From assembly GCA_964059195.1 (NCBI GenBank), contig CAXKWD010000004.1, forward strand, positions 120,934,043 through 120,998,042: 64,000 nucleotides of DNA, given 5' to 3'. Within the stretch, counting starts at the first letter, position 1. Each line of letters opens with the position of its first letter. Of the stretch, positions 34,242-45,012 are shown piece after piece. The DNA is from Ectobius pallidus (Eukaryota > Arthropoda > Insecta > Blattodea > Ectobiidae). Under the pieces are notes generated by a model. The model ran no database searches, was not told the DNA's origin, and saw only the letters and a list, made by a program, of their open reading frames with translations. The position numbers and the translations under genes were made by a program.

Positions 34242-35515
34242 GGCCGGTATTCATAGTCGGCGACTTAAGAACCGACTTTATAAAGCTGAACTTATTTGAC
34301 AAGTCGACTTATATGTTTTTCGTATTCATAGTCCTCTTTAAAGTCGTACTTTATTAAGTCTGACTTCTTCAAGCTCTACTTGTTCCACGCATTAAAGTCG
34401 AACTCAATAATATGAAAAATCACGCGTTCACTGCCGTAATAACTGAATTAGCCAATCGTGTTTAAGATTTTATGTAAAGCAAAGCCAACTGAGTACGTAT
34501 TTCGCTATCGTGGTATAAAAATGCAGACGGCTCTGTGCATTGTAAACAAAGAATTCAATTCATCCAGTCATATTATGCAGCGTGTAAGTAAACTAATTAA
34601 TAGTTTTTTTTTTTTTTTTGCGAATATTCTGCATATATATTAGCTTGGAGATCGTTCAGAATTAATACCGGTACGCTTATGTATTTATTTCGATATTAAT
34701 TATTGTTTTAGAGAGAGTCAAAACAGCTTAGGAAGCTTTGGGCCGATATGAAATGCCAGCAGAGAGAAATGCTGATGAAAGATAGGCGAATGATGTCGTG
34801 TATAAAATAATTCCACCTGTTGTAATGGATTAACCAACAGAGTAAGGTCACCTGGTGAAAGAAAAGGACTTGAAGATGGCTGAATAGCCGAAATATATTG
34901 TCCAATATACGAAAATTATCTTATAAAATTGACAGATATATAATTTTTAATTATGTTTTATAATATTGACACATATAAATTTTAGATTTGACAAAGCTAT
35001 GAACTGATATTTTAACAAAAACATTTTATACAAGGGAATAGGTGGAATTATTTTATACACGACATACAAATCCCTCGTAGGAGATAAATAGCATGAAATT
35101 TATCGACACAAATAGGCGATTGATATTTCCAAAATTGTGTCTGCTTGAAACGAAATCTCTTTTTAAATTCATTGTCACTGTAGAATTTGAATGGATTCAT
35201 CATGTTTCGCAAATAACGCTTTGGGGCGTGAGTTTCTTCTAATACTCGCCAAGATCATCAAAATTACTATTCATGGTTCTGGCTTAAACTGAAATAAGTC
35301 AGGGGGACCATTGACTTGATAAAGTACGACTTATTTCGACAAATAAGTCGTACTTTAGTGACTATGAATACCAATAAGCTCGACTTTGTCAAGTCTGACT
35401 TTATAAAGTAACTACGTCATAAGTCCGACTTGTTTGTGTCAGAAACTCAACTTAAGACGAGATTAAAGTTCGACTTGGATATAAGTACGACTTATTGCGA
35501 CTATGAATACCGGCC
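34242..35515. mobile_element. DNA element with GGCCGGTATTCATAGTCG ends and AAGTCG-rich arms
   Basis: Perfect inverted termini GGCCGGTATTCATAGTCG at both ends sit next to TA on each side. The next ~170-220 bp of each arm is packed with variants of AAGTCGNACTT, plus internal copies of the terminal GTATTCATAGTC. Such subterminal arrays are typical transposase-binding regions. There is no coding region, so it is nonautonomous; the superfamily is not assigned. Confidence 0.88.
34795..35066. mobile_element. Small inverted-repeat element nested in the previous one
   Basis: A 25-bp perfect inverted repeat, core CGTGTATAAAATAATTCCAC, at 34794-34819 and 35038-35065. Inside at 34869-34890 is a hammerhead-like motif: TTGAAGA, hairpin GGCT-GAAT-AGCC, GAAA. 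Confidence 0.65.
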
Positions 35516-35517
35516 TA

Positions 35518-35870
35518 GTCTCTGAAATCCCATATAACTAACATTTGTATTGCTTTCTTCCATTGTATCATTTCTCCTTTCTCAAAATCCTATTCTTCCC
35601 CTAATATTATAAATAGAGAACATGGAGAAATGCTATAAATTAATTCTGTAGTCCAGAGCTAAAGGGCATCGTGTCATAAAAATTGTATTTGTTTGTTTCC
35701 CTTGAAAGAAAGGAAGAAAACTTATTTTTATATAATGAAGCTAACATTTTACGTCTGTCTAATATTCAATTCACAAACATGGATTTTAAAATTAAAGAAA
35801 GAACGGATTTGGTGTTTTTTTTTCATTTCAATAGCATAGTGGCAAATAGTGCTATATCCTAATGGCTCCC

Positions 35871-35917
<47 letters not shown>

Positions 35918-36956
35918 GCACAGGAAATTGTTTTTATTACCTAGAAAAGAGAGTGAAAGATAATAATACAGTCATATAAACACATCATTTTCGTAAAAAG
36001 GAACGAAGATGGTGGTGGTTTTTATTTACGATGTACAATTTAAATAAAGGAATAGATGGAAGCTAATAAAGGGTGAAATATTTTAAACAAATATTTTTCT
36101 GAATTTTGGACATTAACAATGGAGACATCGTCATAAAGGATTAATTAAAAATAGTTTGAAGATAATTAAAAACTATGCATTAATCTGTTTTCGCATCTAA
36201 AAGTTTTTCAAGTTTCAGAAAGTTAGGCTAATTTTGTATTATGCAGGACAATTTCAACAAACTTAGGAATTAGGAATTTCATAATAAACTATAATAGGCT
36301 GTTATAAATTAGTTTATTAAAAAAAGTGATAGCATGCTTTATTCTCAGCAACAGCAGTTAACTGGTTTCACCCGCTTTTATACCACAACTTACATTTTAG
36401 CTATTTTAGCAATTAGCTAGAATAACATATTGTGCTTGTATTGTTATGGTTTACAAAGTGTTGAGCATGACTGTACAAGTAAGCAAATTGAATTGCAGCG
36501 ACCCAGATGTTAAGAGCGAGAGTTATCTGCGTATGACAACATGCTGATACCACGCAGCGCTGGCGCCAGTCAGATAGCATGCTCCAGGATCGAACCTGGG
36601 TCCACTAATTCTTACGTAATCCAACCTTGACCCGGTATTAGAGACATTCTGATGCGATAACGTCATTCAGCACTACTTGATATGGTAAGCATTTTTGAGT
36701 TGAACGACTTATAACAACACCGAAGTGTTATGTCTGAGATAGAATTGTTGCGTATCTTCAGCAGGAACTATTGTGTTACTTGAACGTGAAGTCTGGCAAT
36801 AGATACTAGAGATAGAAGAGCATAACATCGGCATTACAATTAATGCCTTGACAGCAATAGTGATTACGTTGAGAAATAAAGTAAGGTACTATATCTTTGT
36901 AAATAAAGTTTTGTGTTGACATCTTTCGTTATTATTTACTTATGCCAAATCGTTCT
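35518..36956. other. Unassigned stretch with (TTA)n and a tRNA-like T arm
   Basis: (TTA)n at about 35871-35917. At 36585-36605 the minus strand reads CCCAGGTTCGATCCTGG, a complete T arm with B box, probably a SINE or tRNA relic. No full cloverleaf. Confidence 0.5.
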
Positions 36957-37140
36957 TTACTTTCTAGACGACCCTCGTATAAAGTTTTGCACCTGGTTAA
37001 AACAATTGAATACACGCTGTTTGTAATACGGCATCTTATTCTTTATCAGGATATGAAGTGAGAAAGATGTTTCGGCCATGCTTAAAGTAAAGAAAGTTAT
37101 ATGAGTGCATTTATCAGATTTTATTTGGGTTACGTATCCT
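36957..37140 (-). mobile_element. Solo mariner terminus beside a dispersed repeat copy
   Basis: Read on the minus strand, 36977-36957 is CGAGGGTCGTCTAGAAAGTAA, a mariner-type end next to TA; no partner end is found. The following 36980-37140 (minus strand) matches the dispersed family at 53560-53650 (CGAAGGATAC, CATATAACTTTCTTTAC, TAAGCATGG). Confidence 0.55.
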
Positions 37141-37143
37141 TCG

Positions 37144-37250
37144 GCAGAGGTGCCCACGGGGGGGGGGGGAAGGGTTAAGACGCAGACTGCGTCATTGAAA
37201 TTTCTGGGGGGGGGGGGCAAAATATTTGCGTTTTATGAATTTTCTGGGGG
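37144..37250. repeat. G-rich MITE fragment
   Basis: Starts CAGAGGTGCCCACGGGGGGG, similar to CAGGGGTGCCCAC at 31807, and has two further G runs of 12 and 6. Probably the end of a hAT-type MITE; the other end is not found. Confidence 0.5.
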
Positions 37251-37454
37251 GCGAATGGCGGATTAGATTTTCCTAACATCGACCCTGAGTCTTCTTTATC
37301 CGTTGTTTAAGCTTCTTTGAGTTGTCATAAAAGGAAGCGTGCGACGCGCTGAAACTCGCAAGGGAGTCCCCATATCGTGTCTAAATATAACGTGAATCTT
37401 AGATTTGAATCTTCTCTTAAGGACATTGGACCAACGAAAGGAGAGATAAAATAG

Positions 37455-37537
37455 TTATAAGAAGAGGAGAAGCAGGAGGAGGAGGAGGAGGAGAAGGAGA
37501 AGAAGAAGAAGAAGAAGAAGAAGAAGAAGAAGAAGAA
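37455..37537. repeat. (AGG)n(AAG)n purine microsatellite
   Basis: Pure purine tract of GGA then GAA triplets, a candidate for triplex formation. Confidence 0.95.
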
Positions 37538-37573
37538 AGAACAGAGAGTAAAAGAGGTTCAGACGTACAGTAA

Positions 37574-38210
37574 TGGGCCATTCAGATAGAAAATTAACCG
37601 TAAACGTAACGTAGGCTAAACTTTAAAGTTTGGGGCCATGGTTTTCAATGGGACCATTCACAATGCATCACGTAAACTTGAAACGTAACGAAAAATAAAC
37701 TTAACTTAGAACCTTGCAAACACCAAGCTTCTGCATCAAAGTTTGTGCGAAAAATAACGATACAACCAATCAGAGCTGTCAAGTCCACAGAACAGGAGAC
37801 GGAAGTGGAAGTAGCCAAGAGATGGCGTCTATGAATGAGAAACTCGTAACGTTGTATCCATGATAAAAGGTATCCATTATATAAAGATGAGGCGGAAAAT
37901 ATAAGAACATTAGTTTCCCAGGAAATGAACTACAGTGGTAAATACAGCCCATATAATATTCTGTTAATTTGTGTATGTCTGCATACACTTGTATGATTTC
38001 AATTTTTAAAGGCCTACACGTGTTTAATAGAAACATGAAAGTATTTTCGTCTGTGGCATCCATTTGATCAGCTATTCACGTTCTCATTTGTGATTGGTTG
38101 TTATCAACGTCTACTCTAAGTTTTCGTTGCGAATGCTCAATGCAGTGCTAAAATTTGCGTTAAGTTTTATGTTCTTAAGTTTACGGTTAATTTTCTATCT
38201 GAATGGCCCA
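37574..38210. mobile_element. PIF/Harbinger-like MITE
   Basis: Inverted termini of about 32 bp, starting TGGGCCATTCAGATAGAAAA, are flanked by TAA at 37571-37573 and 38211-38213, the 3-bp duplication of PIF/Harbinger. The 637-bp interior has no transposase. Its ends differ from the Harbinger-like element at 6881, so it is a second family. Confidence 0.85.
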
Positions 38211-38465
38211 TAAGGCAGTAACTTACAGTTTAGTAAGTCAATAATGAAGCAAGAAGCCATTTGCTATAATCTAATGTCCATATTAATTCATAGCAAGCCA
38301 TAGGCCTACATGGATCTCAAATTTCGGCAGTAACGTGGATACAGAAGGACATAAATTAAAATATTGGATATTGACCGTAGAAAATGAATATTTAAAGAAA
38401 AAAGATTAGCTACAAACTAAGTCTTATGTATTTAATTATGAGCTAAAAATAAGATCTATTATAAA

Positions 38466-39743
38466 TAGAGTTGTCTACTTAATCCATTAATTAAACAGAT
38501 TTACCGATTAAATTAATATTCCGATTAACTTATCAATGTGGTTTAGTCGATTACTGCAATTGATTAAAATTGTCCTTTGGTGAAGGAAAAATAACTGTTT
38601 CTGCTTAGCACAAAACCAGTGTACCATTATTTTGGCACGGTAACCTCACTTCTGATTGACAGGTCATTAAAGTAAGCTGATGTTCATATCTTCCCGCCAT
38701 ATCTTTCTTGTTTGAAAATAAGATGGTGACATTGCATTTAGAAACTAATGAAAAGAAATACGGTAAAGGCTATTGTAGTAAGTTAAACTGTGTTTACGGA
38801 CTTACTATGAATAGTATCCTTTGTCAAAATGCACCATCCAATACTAGCCAGACGTATACAATACCAGAAGTAGATGGTTCACCTACTAAGCTATTTTTTG
38901 GATTGAATATTTACCTTTCACATGCACCTGACCGTTCATTGGTTGTTTACGACCATGAGTGAGTTCCATTGGATCTAACGATTGTGGTAGAAGAGGCGAC
39001 TGTCAAGTGTCAACTTCAGTCTTTTGTTCATTAAAACATCATCAGTTTGAAATTTTAATTGATTTTTATAAGTGGCATGTGATACACGTCTATAGGAACA
39101 ACATATTTGTAAAAATATATATTCTTCTTTAAAGCAAATAGAATTATAAAATAGTAATTTATCAAACAAATGGTAAAAACATTTTACTATGTGCATCATA
39201 CACTATTTTTTAGACAGCCGTTAACATTTGTGAACTAATAATTTTATTACGTACCGTGCAGCCATTTTGGGAGGATTCTAGCTATCCTGCCACCTTGTAT
39301 GTACTTGCACAGAAGAGGATATTGATTTTCTGGTGCATGGCTGCCAACGTATGGGATGGAGTGGACAACGCTTTTCAACCACCAAGTGGTCTACCGTGAG
39401 AAATTTAACATTTAAAAATTCGTAGTGATGTTTAACATCCCTAGTTTTTATCAAACTAAGTCTATTTAATAAAAATATGCAAATATTTGTAACCAAAAGA
39501 ATAGATTCCATGTTACTGAAACCATAGTTGGTAACACATAGAGTGTTATAATTTTATATCGCTCAGTGGCATAATTCTCTGTTAAAAATACTTATTTCAC
39601 CTTCGACTGTCTAAAAAAATACATGATTAGGATAGGGATTATTCTCAAAATTATGAGTACTGTTGAGCCCAATTGAAGTTAGATTAATCGACTGATTAGC
39701 ATTTGGTTAATCGATCAACAGTTTTAGTTGATCGACAGCTCTA
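38466..39743. mobile_element. Possible hAT-like element
   Basis: The left end TAGAGTTGTCTA and inverted right end TAGAGCTGTCGA are both followed by tracts of ATTAATCGATTAA-type words. This matches the AGAGCTGTCGATTAATC-type hAT ends I know from animals. A clear 8-bp duplication is not visible. The 84-codon open frame inside (38708-38962) is unrecognised. Confidence 0.5.
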
Positions 39744-40148
39744 ATTATTATAAGAAGGCTAGATAACCGAAAACTGACGAACAATGAAAAAAAAATGAAG
39801 GCAAGGAAATAAGAGGAAAAGAAATGAAGAAAAAAATCTGAACGAAAGAAACAAAATTTAATAAAAGCGTTCCTGAAACAGAAAAGGACATGGAGAAACA
39901 CTGAAATATGATGTAGCACTAGGGAAATGCATGTTCTCACGACTTGATTGCGTCACATCTTTTTAAGGTGAGAAGTTCTGCGAGATGAGATTCTTCACCA
40001 GAGACAAGATAGCTTGTGAATGGGTCTGGGGAGGGAAGGCTAGGCTGCGACTCAAGCGCCGCCAGTAGCGTCTGAGCAGCCAGCGTGGGTTGACGTGTGT
40101 TTGTGTAAGTGCTAGTGCTGTGCAGCATGACATGTGTCTAGTGTAACA
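39744..40148 (+). promoter_or_regulatory. Putative promoter and 5'UTR region of a host gene
   Basis: 39990-40140 is markedly more GC- and CpG-rich than its surroundings and lies directly upstream of a well-formed first exon. No TATA box is obvious. The transcription start is not located, and the promoter role is inferred from position and composition only. Confidence 0.35.
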
Positions 40149-40197
40149 ATGCCTGCGGGCGCATCTAAACCAGCGGACGATGCCACCGAGTTTCTAG
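40149..40197 (+). CDS. Candidate first coding exon of an unrecognised host gene
   Basis: An ATG in good context (AACAATGCC) opens 16 codons, MPAGASKPADDATEFL, plus one base, then meets a near-consensus donor, CTAG|GTGAGT at 40198. The intron phase is 1. Reading through the donor gives a further open frame to 40334, but the composition and the strength of the donor favour splicing. The peptide matches no family I recognise. It would be the start of a plus-strand gene whose later exons are far away. No following exon is convincingly identified in this window; one phase-compatible acceptor-like site lies at 52894. Alternative: a chance ATG in a GC-rich patch. Confidence 0.4.
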
Positions 40198-40451
40198 GTG
40201 AGTCCTGGGAAACAGCTTCCAACAAGTTCCAGATCCAGCACAGAAGCTGTGTCTCTCTGAACATGGCAGCGTGGTTTATCACCTGTTGCAGTTGCATTTC
40301 ATTTGCTGTGCCGGTTCCAGGGTGTGACATTTAATCTATTTGGCGATATGACATATCAGCAGACAGGTCCTATTTTAACTGCAATATCACGTTAACCGAT
40401 GGTTAAAATTTTATTTCTGTCTTTAAAACAATAACAACATACCTTTCTTCT

Positions 40452-40633
40452 CAGTGGCGGACGCAGGGGGGGATAGGGGGGTTACATCCCCCCCCCCCCG
40501 AAATTTGAAAAAAGTACTCTAAGTGGCCAGTTTTATGAACTAATTGTATATGTAAGTTGATTAATTTTTTTTTAGTATTCTTTCTACCTATTCAAATCCC
40601 CCCCCCCCAAAAAAATTTCTGCGTCCGCCACTG
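40452..40633. mobile_element. hAT MITE with CAGTGGCGGACGCAG ends
   Basis: 182 bp. Perfect 15-bp inverted ends, a perfect 8-bp target duplication TTTCTTCT (40444-40451 and 40634-40641), and long G and C runs just inside each end. No coding capacity. The perfect duplication suggests recent insertion. Confidence 0.93.
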
Positions 40634-40654
40634 TTTCTTCTTAACCTCTTATTT

Positions 40655-40715
40655 TATTTTCCTAGGCCTTTCGGTCACTTTCATTCATCTTCAGGGAATC
40701 TTGCTTGAATATGCA
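40655..40715 (-). ncRNA. Hammerhead-like motif copy
   Basis: On the minus strand: CCCTGAAGATGAATG, a short spacer, GACCGAAAGG, then AAAATAAAATAAG. It has the same order and A-rich tail as the copy at 26648, but stem II pairs poorly. Confidence 0.35.
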
Positions 40716-41395
40716 AATTCAGTAAGAATAGAAATGCTTTATCACTGGCAATAAAACTTAAAATGTTTTTTTTTAATCATAAGCAAAATTAACTTCTTGA
40801 TGCTTCTTCTTCAACGACGCGGTGAACTGATTGAAATTTGATTATTCGATGTAAAGTGGACCAGCCCCACTTCATATAATTAAAAACTCCGCTAATACAA
40901 ACTATTGATGCCTACTTAGTTGTTTCGTATAAGTAACATTAATTGGCTTAATGAAACACTAATTACTGTACATAGGCCTACATTATTGCTTACCCACTTT
41001 TTTAATAATTAATAGGCCTACATAGTAGGTGTATAGTACGATTTTTTCTACCTAAACTGCCCAGAAAGATGCGCACTTGTCTGGAAGAGTCCACTATCGA
41101 AATATTGTCATCTGAAGGGGTCACATCGCGTTAAGTAAGGTGCGCTTAGGGCTGTCATGACGGGCGGGAGGGGCGAATTTACAATAGAATTAAAGAAGCC
41201 TACATAACTATGCACTTATAACATTAATTTGCTGTAGCCTATCACTTTAAACTTTTCTGTAAAAAGTGTTTTTAGGTGGTTTTTATAGCGATGCTTGGTA
41301 ACGGAAGCTAAAAATGTTAAAGATTATAAAACTCTGTCTGTTTAAACTTTCGCAAATATAGTACTTTATATTTTTAATGGTTGTACCTTCGGCGT
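40716..41395. other. Unassigned stretch
   Basis: Two TAGGCCTA octamers (near 40975 and 41013). No gene or repeat pair recognised. Confidence 0.4.
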
Positions 41396-41560
41396 GGTCT
41401 TGTGGTTAGCATCGCTGACTACGGATCTGTCGGCCCGGGTTCGATCCCCGGTACCTCCTCGGATTTTTCTGAGGTAGGGAGGTCTGGTAAGGGTGCACTC
41501 AGCCTCGTGATTCAAATTGAGGAGCTACTTTGCTATTCAGGAAGTTAATATGGCGGAGAT
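41396..41560 (+). mobile_element. tRNA-derived SINE, family C
   Basis: The A-box side is GGTCTTGTGGTTAGCATCGC, then a clear B box in CCCGGGTTCGATCCCCGG. Downstream, CTCAGCCTCGTGATTCAAAT and TGAGGAGCTACTT match a SINE body I know to be widespread in insects. Best-preserved tRNA-type promoter among the SINEs here. Confidence 0.85.
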
Positions 41561-41577
41561 TTCGCTACTTTCCGCTA

Positions 41578-41825
41578 GATCGTGGTATAGATGTTTCTCA
41601 ACAATTTTTTCTGCATTTTTCACTTACAAATTGCTCCTTGCTTAGGAATGTTTAATCAATTACTTTGAGCTTTTCAATAAAGCCCGCAGTCATTAGCAAA
41701 TAAAACTGACCAATTAATGTTTTAGGCCTAATTAAAATGCCGTAAACTGTTTATGCCCTTATAACCTATTGTTTATGATTGAAATTTAACAAAATTAAGT
41801 ATAATAATCAGTAGTCAATATTTGT
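41578..41825 (+). repeat. Spaced direct repeat, copy 1
   Basis: About 245 bp that recur at 43045-43300: TTTCTCAACAATTTTTTCTG, GAGCTTTTCAATAAAGC, CAGTCATTAGCAAATAAAAC and TTAGGCCTAATTAAAAT. It lacks TG...CA ends and a retroviral interior, so it is not called an LTR. Confidence 0.85.
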
Positions 41826-43044
41826 GTTTGGCACCTAATAATGTTAAACGTAACTCACTATAGCGATGAAGCTATTATTAGAAACACCCTTTTAAAGCGA
41901 CATTTGGAGGTTTTATTCTTACTGCAAACCAGTAGCGTAGCCCTATGGATGGTAACTGCTATCAGATCAGTATCCTTCCCAGTTATTATACCACTAGTGT
42001 TTTCTGGGTGCCTGATATCTGTTAGAAATTCCGGAAAAGAAAGGATGGAGAATAGGATCACTGAGGCTACAATTATTCCTTATGTGTGCAAAAACCCAAA
42101 AACATACTTTCAGTAAGGTTGTTCTTCAACATGTATATAATGTATAGTGCAGTTACTCATTGGATGGCCAGTCGGCTTCAAAGGTTTCGGTGTTTCTTTA
42201 TGTTAATTGATCTGACTAAATCGGTCTTGGGCTTCCGCTATCCAAAACAAAAGCTACGTTGCAATATTCTCTCATTGTTATCAGTGACCTCAGTTCTTCC
42301 TTCGCTTTATTCAATTCACACGTGTTATTGTTTACTGTAACTTGATCTTGCAACAACGCATTCACTCCACGCGGAGTAGACGAGTAGCTGTCAAAATCGC
42401 CACATGACATTCTTAGATTTTGATTGGCTGGGGTAACTAGCTGATTGGTGCGGTAAAACAAAGAACATGGGTTGAGCTGTCGGCAAACTTTTCCTCTTAA
42501 CGAAAGGAAGCCGCCTGGGTATGCAATGAGTAACTGGACTATACAATTAAAATACCATAAGAAGCAACCGTTTTAGTTTTGCCTCAGCTATGTGATGATT
42601 TTGCTTGTTTTCTTCCCTCTTCCCCCCATCTACGAGTTTGAAATGTGGCTAGGCTCAAATCGTGGCATGATCCGTGATGTTAAACCAACCTGAATGGTAA
42701 TTTTTTAGTGTGCGGGAATAAAGTAGCTATGATTACAATTCAACGTAAGTAAGTTGAGTAACAAAATTAGATTTTTTTAGATTTGGATTTGTGATTCGTT
42801 GTTTACCAATTCTTCGCATGTCCGTTCCATGATTATCCTGTAGATTACACAGTTTTTCCCACGATCAATCTCTCTAATGGTAAATTACAACCCCACAATA
42901 TAACAATAATCCTCATGTAACAATACAATCTGCTTGGGCTCACAAATATCTTTATACGGAGGTTTCACTGTATACTCTAACAAAATGATTATGTAGACTT
43001 ATGTATGAAGCAGGGCAATTTCAAAATCCGCCTCTCTAAACTTA
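41826..43044. other. Unassigned spacer between direct repeats
   Basis: A GC-richer part at about 42355-42530. Open frames of up to 91 codons on both strands lack recognisable domains. Confidence 0.4.
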
Positions 43045-43300
43045 AAATAGATTTTTCTCAACAATTTTTCTGCATATTTCACTTTCAGAGTGCTCCTTGC
43101 CTAGCTAGGAATGTGTAATCAGTTTACTTTGAGCTTTTCAATAAAGCCGCAGTCATTAGCAAATAAAACTGACCAATTAATGTTTTAGGCCTAATTAAAA
43201 TACCGTTAATTGTTTATGCCCTTATAACCTATTGCTTATGATAGAAACTTAACAAAATTAAACATAATAATGTGTAGGCTATTTTCCTAAAATAAATAGT
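43045..43300 (+). repeat. Spaced direct repeat, copy 2
   Basis: Diverged copy of 41578-41825 (roughly 90 percent identical by eye) in the same orientation about 1.47 kb away. Confidence 0.85.
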
Positions 43301-44381
43301 CAATTTTATTAAAAGCAAGTGGTAAATATTTTGGGTTGAAGCGTCTAGGTATCAAATATGTCATTTTATTCGAACGATTTGAAAACTGCTCCTCAAGGAT
43401 CTTTTGTTATGAGACACATTAAAAATCACAACTTTTTTTTTTTGGTCTTGTCAAATAAATTTACAGGTCTCAAAATTTTGATGCTGACTGTGGTACACGT
43501 TTCCACTATTCGCATAAATGTAGCATTTTTTAATAATTTCGTAGGTAGCCAACAAAAATTGTATACTAACCCTTGAAGCTTTCCTGAAAACCTGATCTAA
43601 AGTTGGCTCCAAGTAAAATTGCATATTTTAATATAATCTCTATACCGTACATAAGTAACACAATATTAATTACGGTACAATGTATGATATTCTTTTTATA
43701 TTACTGTATGTAGATATACTTAAGATAATAGTGTTCCTTGGCTAATGAAAACTTGGATGATTGGGGTGCCATTGTAAGCTACTTCTAGGTAAGGAAAGGT
43801 GACCAAGCTAGAAGAATCGCTTAAAACTGCAAAAATGTGGTCAAATAATGACTTTTAGAAACATCAGGAATTCCTTAGAAAACCAGGTTTCATCGATAAA
43901 AGATTTGATCCGACTCGACAATTTCTTGGAAAGAATTTGAAAAGGATCTCGTGTTAATGTTGAGTAATTTTATTCCTCTATTTGAATGTTCTCTTGAGAT
44001 CCTCTTTGTGAGTAATATGCCCAGTTTCAGTCCAAATTTTTCCATTAGGCCTCAGTGTGATCACATTATTAGATCAGGTTACAGGCGTTTCCACAATTTT
44101 TTTTTAGCTGGTTCGATTCTAGCTCAGGTCGATGAAGGTACATGAATGCGACAATACCATGTCTGGATTCAAAGGCCTGTAGACAACTAATGCGGGACGG
44201 TCGCATGCCTTATTTACTGTACACAGCCTTTGCGTTAAAATAAGTGTCATTTTATTTTATTTTATTTTATTTGCTATTCAGCCTATGATGAAATTCCACT
44301 TTCCAACTCTTATCTTTTGCTGCATCTTCTTGATGCTATCCAATATTGCAATTCTTCTGCTACCAAGTTTTCTTTATTCTT
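43301..44381. other. Unassigned stretch
   Basis: (TTTTA)n at 44250-44272. No gene recognised. Confidence 0.4.
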
Positions 44382-45012
44382 TTATTTCTTCCTTCGATTA
44401 CATCCAGCAGAAGTCCTCTTCGTGTGTCCTAACAAGTTCGATTTTCTTTTGCTTACAACTTCCAAGAGGCATGTCCTCTCATCCACTCTTCTTAAAACCT
44501 CTTCTTTCGTTATTCTGTTTGTCCACAGGATCTTCTCAAAGTTCTCCCTTACCATTTTTATATACATAGTGTTTCAACTCCATATAAAGCAACAGTTCAT
44601 AAGATTCTTCCTTAGCTGCACATATACTTTTCCGGTCAATAGAGTCTTCTTTTTGTTTAAAGGAGTTTTGGCCGTTGCTATATTTTCCGTACTTCCGGTC
44701 GTGCAGTGAGCATCTCTTGTAAGCTTCCTAATCTGCATTTAACTGCATTCAAATCTTCCTTCCTTTTTTAGAGCTTCATTCACTAACCCATATGGGCTTT
44801 ATATGGCATAGTGTGAGCAACAAAAAGCATCCCTGTCTTACTCCATTTCTTCTTATCTTCACTTTCTGTCCTATATAAATATTCCTCAAATTAGTCTTAT
44901 GTATCTCCATTTGAATCAGATATGTTATTAACATTTCCCAGTTGACATTGTCGAAAGTCATTTGCCAGTCGATGACGCATGTACGAAGCTCTTGATTGAC
45001 GTCCAATCGCAT
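44382..45012 (-). pseudogene. LINE ORF2 relic (reverse transcriptase to C-terminus)
   Basis: Two frames on the minus strand come from one LINE protein. 45012-44776 has VIDWQMTFDNVNWEML, the first catalytic motif block (ID-x-x-x-x-FD), and NGVRQGC, the VRQGCxLSP block. About 44690-44570 still reads KKKTLLTGKVYVQLRKNLM in one frame. 44567-44382 has LWTNRITKEEVLRRVDERT and RRK-type SNLLGH, the conserved WTDRVTNEEVLRRV and GH blocks near the C-terminus. The YADD region and connector are deleted and frameshifts separate the pieces. It is an old dead copy from a different LINE lineage than 9573-11447. Confidence 0.85.

Noticed and set aside
38708..38962. 84-codon ORF inside the hAT-like element
   Set aside because: No BED finger or hAT dimerisation motif seen; not supportable as a transposase fragment.
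40112..40330. Minus-strand 72-codon ORF over the candidate exon
   Set aside because: Shadow in GC-richer DNA; the plus strand has the better start and donor.
41578..43300. LTR retrotransposon call for the spaced direct repeats
   Set aside because: No TG...CA ends, primer site or gag/pol remnants between them.
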